Shown: positions 63,408-64,000 of the stretch, in pieces
Layout of the letters: the number at the start of each line of letters is the position of its first letter
Position numbering within the stretch: the first letter of the stretch is position 1
Assembly (NCBI GenBank): GCA_040371205.1
Contig: AP031382.1
Location: forward strand, 2,663,562-2,727,561
Origin: Rhodanobacter sp.
GTDB taxonomy: Bacteria > Pseudomonadota > Gammaproteobacteria > Xanthomonadales > Rhodanobacteraceae
Direction of reading: 5' to 3'
Length of the DNA: 64,000 nucleotides
The notes under the pieces: model-generated
Databases searched by the model: none
Told to the model about the DNA's origin: nothing
The model's input: only the letters and a program-made list of their open reading frames with translations
Translations under genes and position numbers: made by a program

Positions 63408-64000
63408 GGTGCGGCTCCTGCGCAAGCTGCTCGACGGCGCGGCGTTCCAGCGTCTCGGCGCGCTGGTCCAGCACTTCGGCGATCTGCGACAGCAGTTCGG
63501 CCTCCTGGTACGGCTTGCCGAGGTAGCGGTCCACGCCGATGTCGAACGCGCGCTGGCGGTGCTTCTCGCCGGTGCGCGAGGTGATCATGATGATCGGCAC
63601 GTCGCGCAGGCGCGGGTCCGCCTTCATGTGGGTGGCCAGCTCGTAACCGTCCATGCGCGGCATCTCGATGTCCAGCAGCATCAGGTCGGGCACGCGCTCG
63701 TGCAGTTTCTCCAGCGCGTCCACGCCGTCCTTTGCGGTGCCCACTTCGTACTCGTGGCGCTCCAGCACGCGGCCGGTGACCTTGCGCATGGTGATCGAAT
63801 CGTCCACCACCATGACCAGCGGGCGGGTGCGCTGTTCCTCGATCTTCGGCAGCTCGACCGCAGCAAGGCCTTCGGACAGGCGTTGCTCGCGACGCGCCAC
63901 GCCGCTGCGGACCAGCGGCGCCAGGTCGAGAATCACCAGCACCGAACCGTCGCCCATGATGGTGGCGCCCAACACGCCGGGCACCGAACTCACCTGCGGG
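63400..64000 (-). CDS. chpA: ChpA hybrid kinase, C-terminal end (5' part outside window)
   Basis: The visible 200 residues are the end of a large hybrid histidine kinase. A CheW-like tail (PGVLGATIMGDGSVLVILDLAPLV, typical of CheA P5) is followed by a receiver domain: VMVVDDSITMRKVTGRVLERH, phospho-acceptor Asp in LMLLDIEMPRMDGYELA, MITSRTGEKHRQRA and Lys in RYLGKPYQEAELL. This order is that of ChpA in the type IV pilus chemosensory cluster. Its stop lies eight bases inside the chpB start, so the genes are coupled. The kinase core and Hpt domains would lie to the right. Confidence 0.9.
   Translation of the reverse strand, partial: PQVSSVPGVLGATIMGDGSVLVILDLAPLVRSGVARREQRLSEGLAAVELPKIEEQRTRPLVMVVDDSITMRKVTGRVLERHEYEVGTAKDGVDALEKLHERVPDLMLLDIEMPRMDGYELATHMKADPRLRDVPIIMITSRTGEKHRQRAFDIGVDRYLGKPYQEAELLSQIAEVLDQRAETLERRAVEQLAQEPHHG

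Overview
The window reads as chromosome from a very GC-rich gammaproteobacterium of the Xanthomonadales, most likely Rhodanobacteraceae (Dyella/Rhodanobacter-like). This is inferred from protein similarity remembered by family and from gene neighbourhoods: hemA-prfA, wrbA-DUF2069, lgt-thyA-folA-Nudix/ThiE, pmbA next to darP, a RegB/RegA pair, bioA-rsmE beside gspN, and chpA-chpB-chpC. I see no rRNA, tRNA, CRISPR array, prophage or complete insertion sequence. Genes are densely packed, and many start and stop codons overlap as ATGA or GTGA.

Layout. 1-12.3 kb: a TPR lipoprotein (cut by the window edge), hemA, prfA, the minus-strand run yihY-tlpA-acyP, wrbA-DUF2069-cupin, an SPFH protein with a helical partner, and an AidB-like acyl-CoA dehydrogenase. 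A small accessory module of an HTH-nucleotidyltransferase (MNT) and a HEPN protein follows, then a short asparaginase-like protein. 12.3-21.7 kb: a secreted M4 metalloprotease with two PPC domains, sufT, and the transhydrogenase genes pntB-pntAB. These are separated from pntAA by an oppositely oriented sigma factor / anti-sigma-like / DUF3106 cassette. Cytidine deaminase and a DUF3465 protein follow. 21.9-34 kb: nitroreductase, 5'-3' exonuclease, accA, NYN-LOTUS protein, tilS, xseB, ispA, DUF4870, pmbA, DUF1653, darP, and the lgt-thyA-folA-Nudix/ThiE operon.

34-47 kb: S9 peptidase, lemA with two TPM proteins, dgkA, a POT transporter, a RegB/RegA-type redox two-component pair, isoaspartyl peptidase, a BlaI/M56 signalling pair with visible operators, and a single-chain 3-oxoacid CoA-transferase. 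47-64 kb: a response regulator, tesA divergent from an ABC transporter whose ATPase gene is frameshifted, cupin, GST, a 49-codon gene coupled to an ion-transporter-superfamily permease, a GIN-repeat protein, the overlapping operon gspN-IMPase-nudE-cysQ-mazG, bioA-rsmE, and the end of the type IV pilus chemosensory cluster (chpC, chpB, 3' end of chpA).

Most of the window is core metabolism. The clearest accessory element is the MNT/HEPN module at about 10.5-11.65 kb. It has visibly lower GC, two palindromic operator-like sites 21 bp apart at its promoter and start codon, a HEPN protein with Tyr at the usual catalytic His position, and an imperfect copy of the 3' end of the preceding acyl-CoA dehydrogenase gene on its far side. 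Other points worth checking are the ABC ATPase frameshift, a ChpB methylesterase-like protein lacking its nucleophilic Ser, the M56 receptor carrying a C-terminal STN-like domain, and the 9-bp inverted repeat that buries the ispA start codon.
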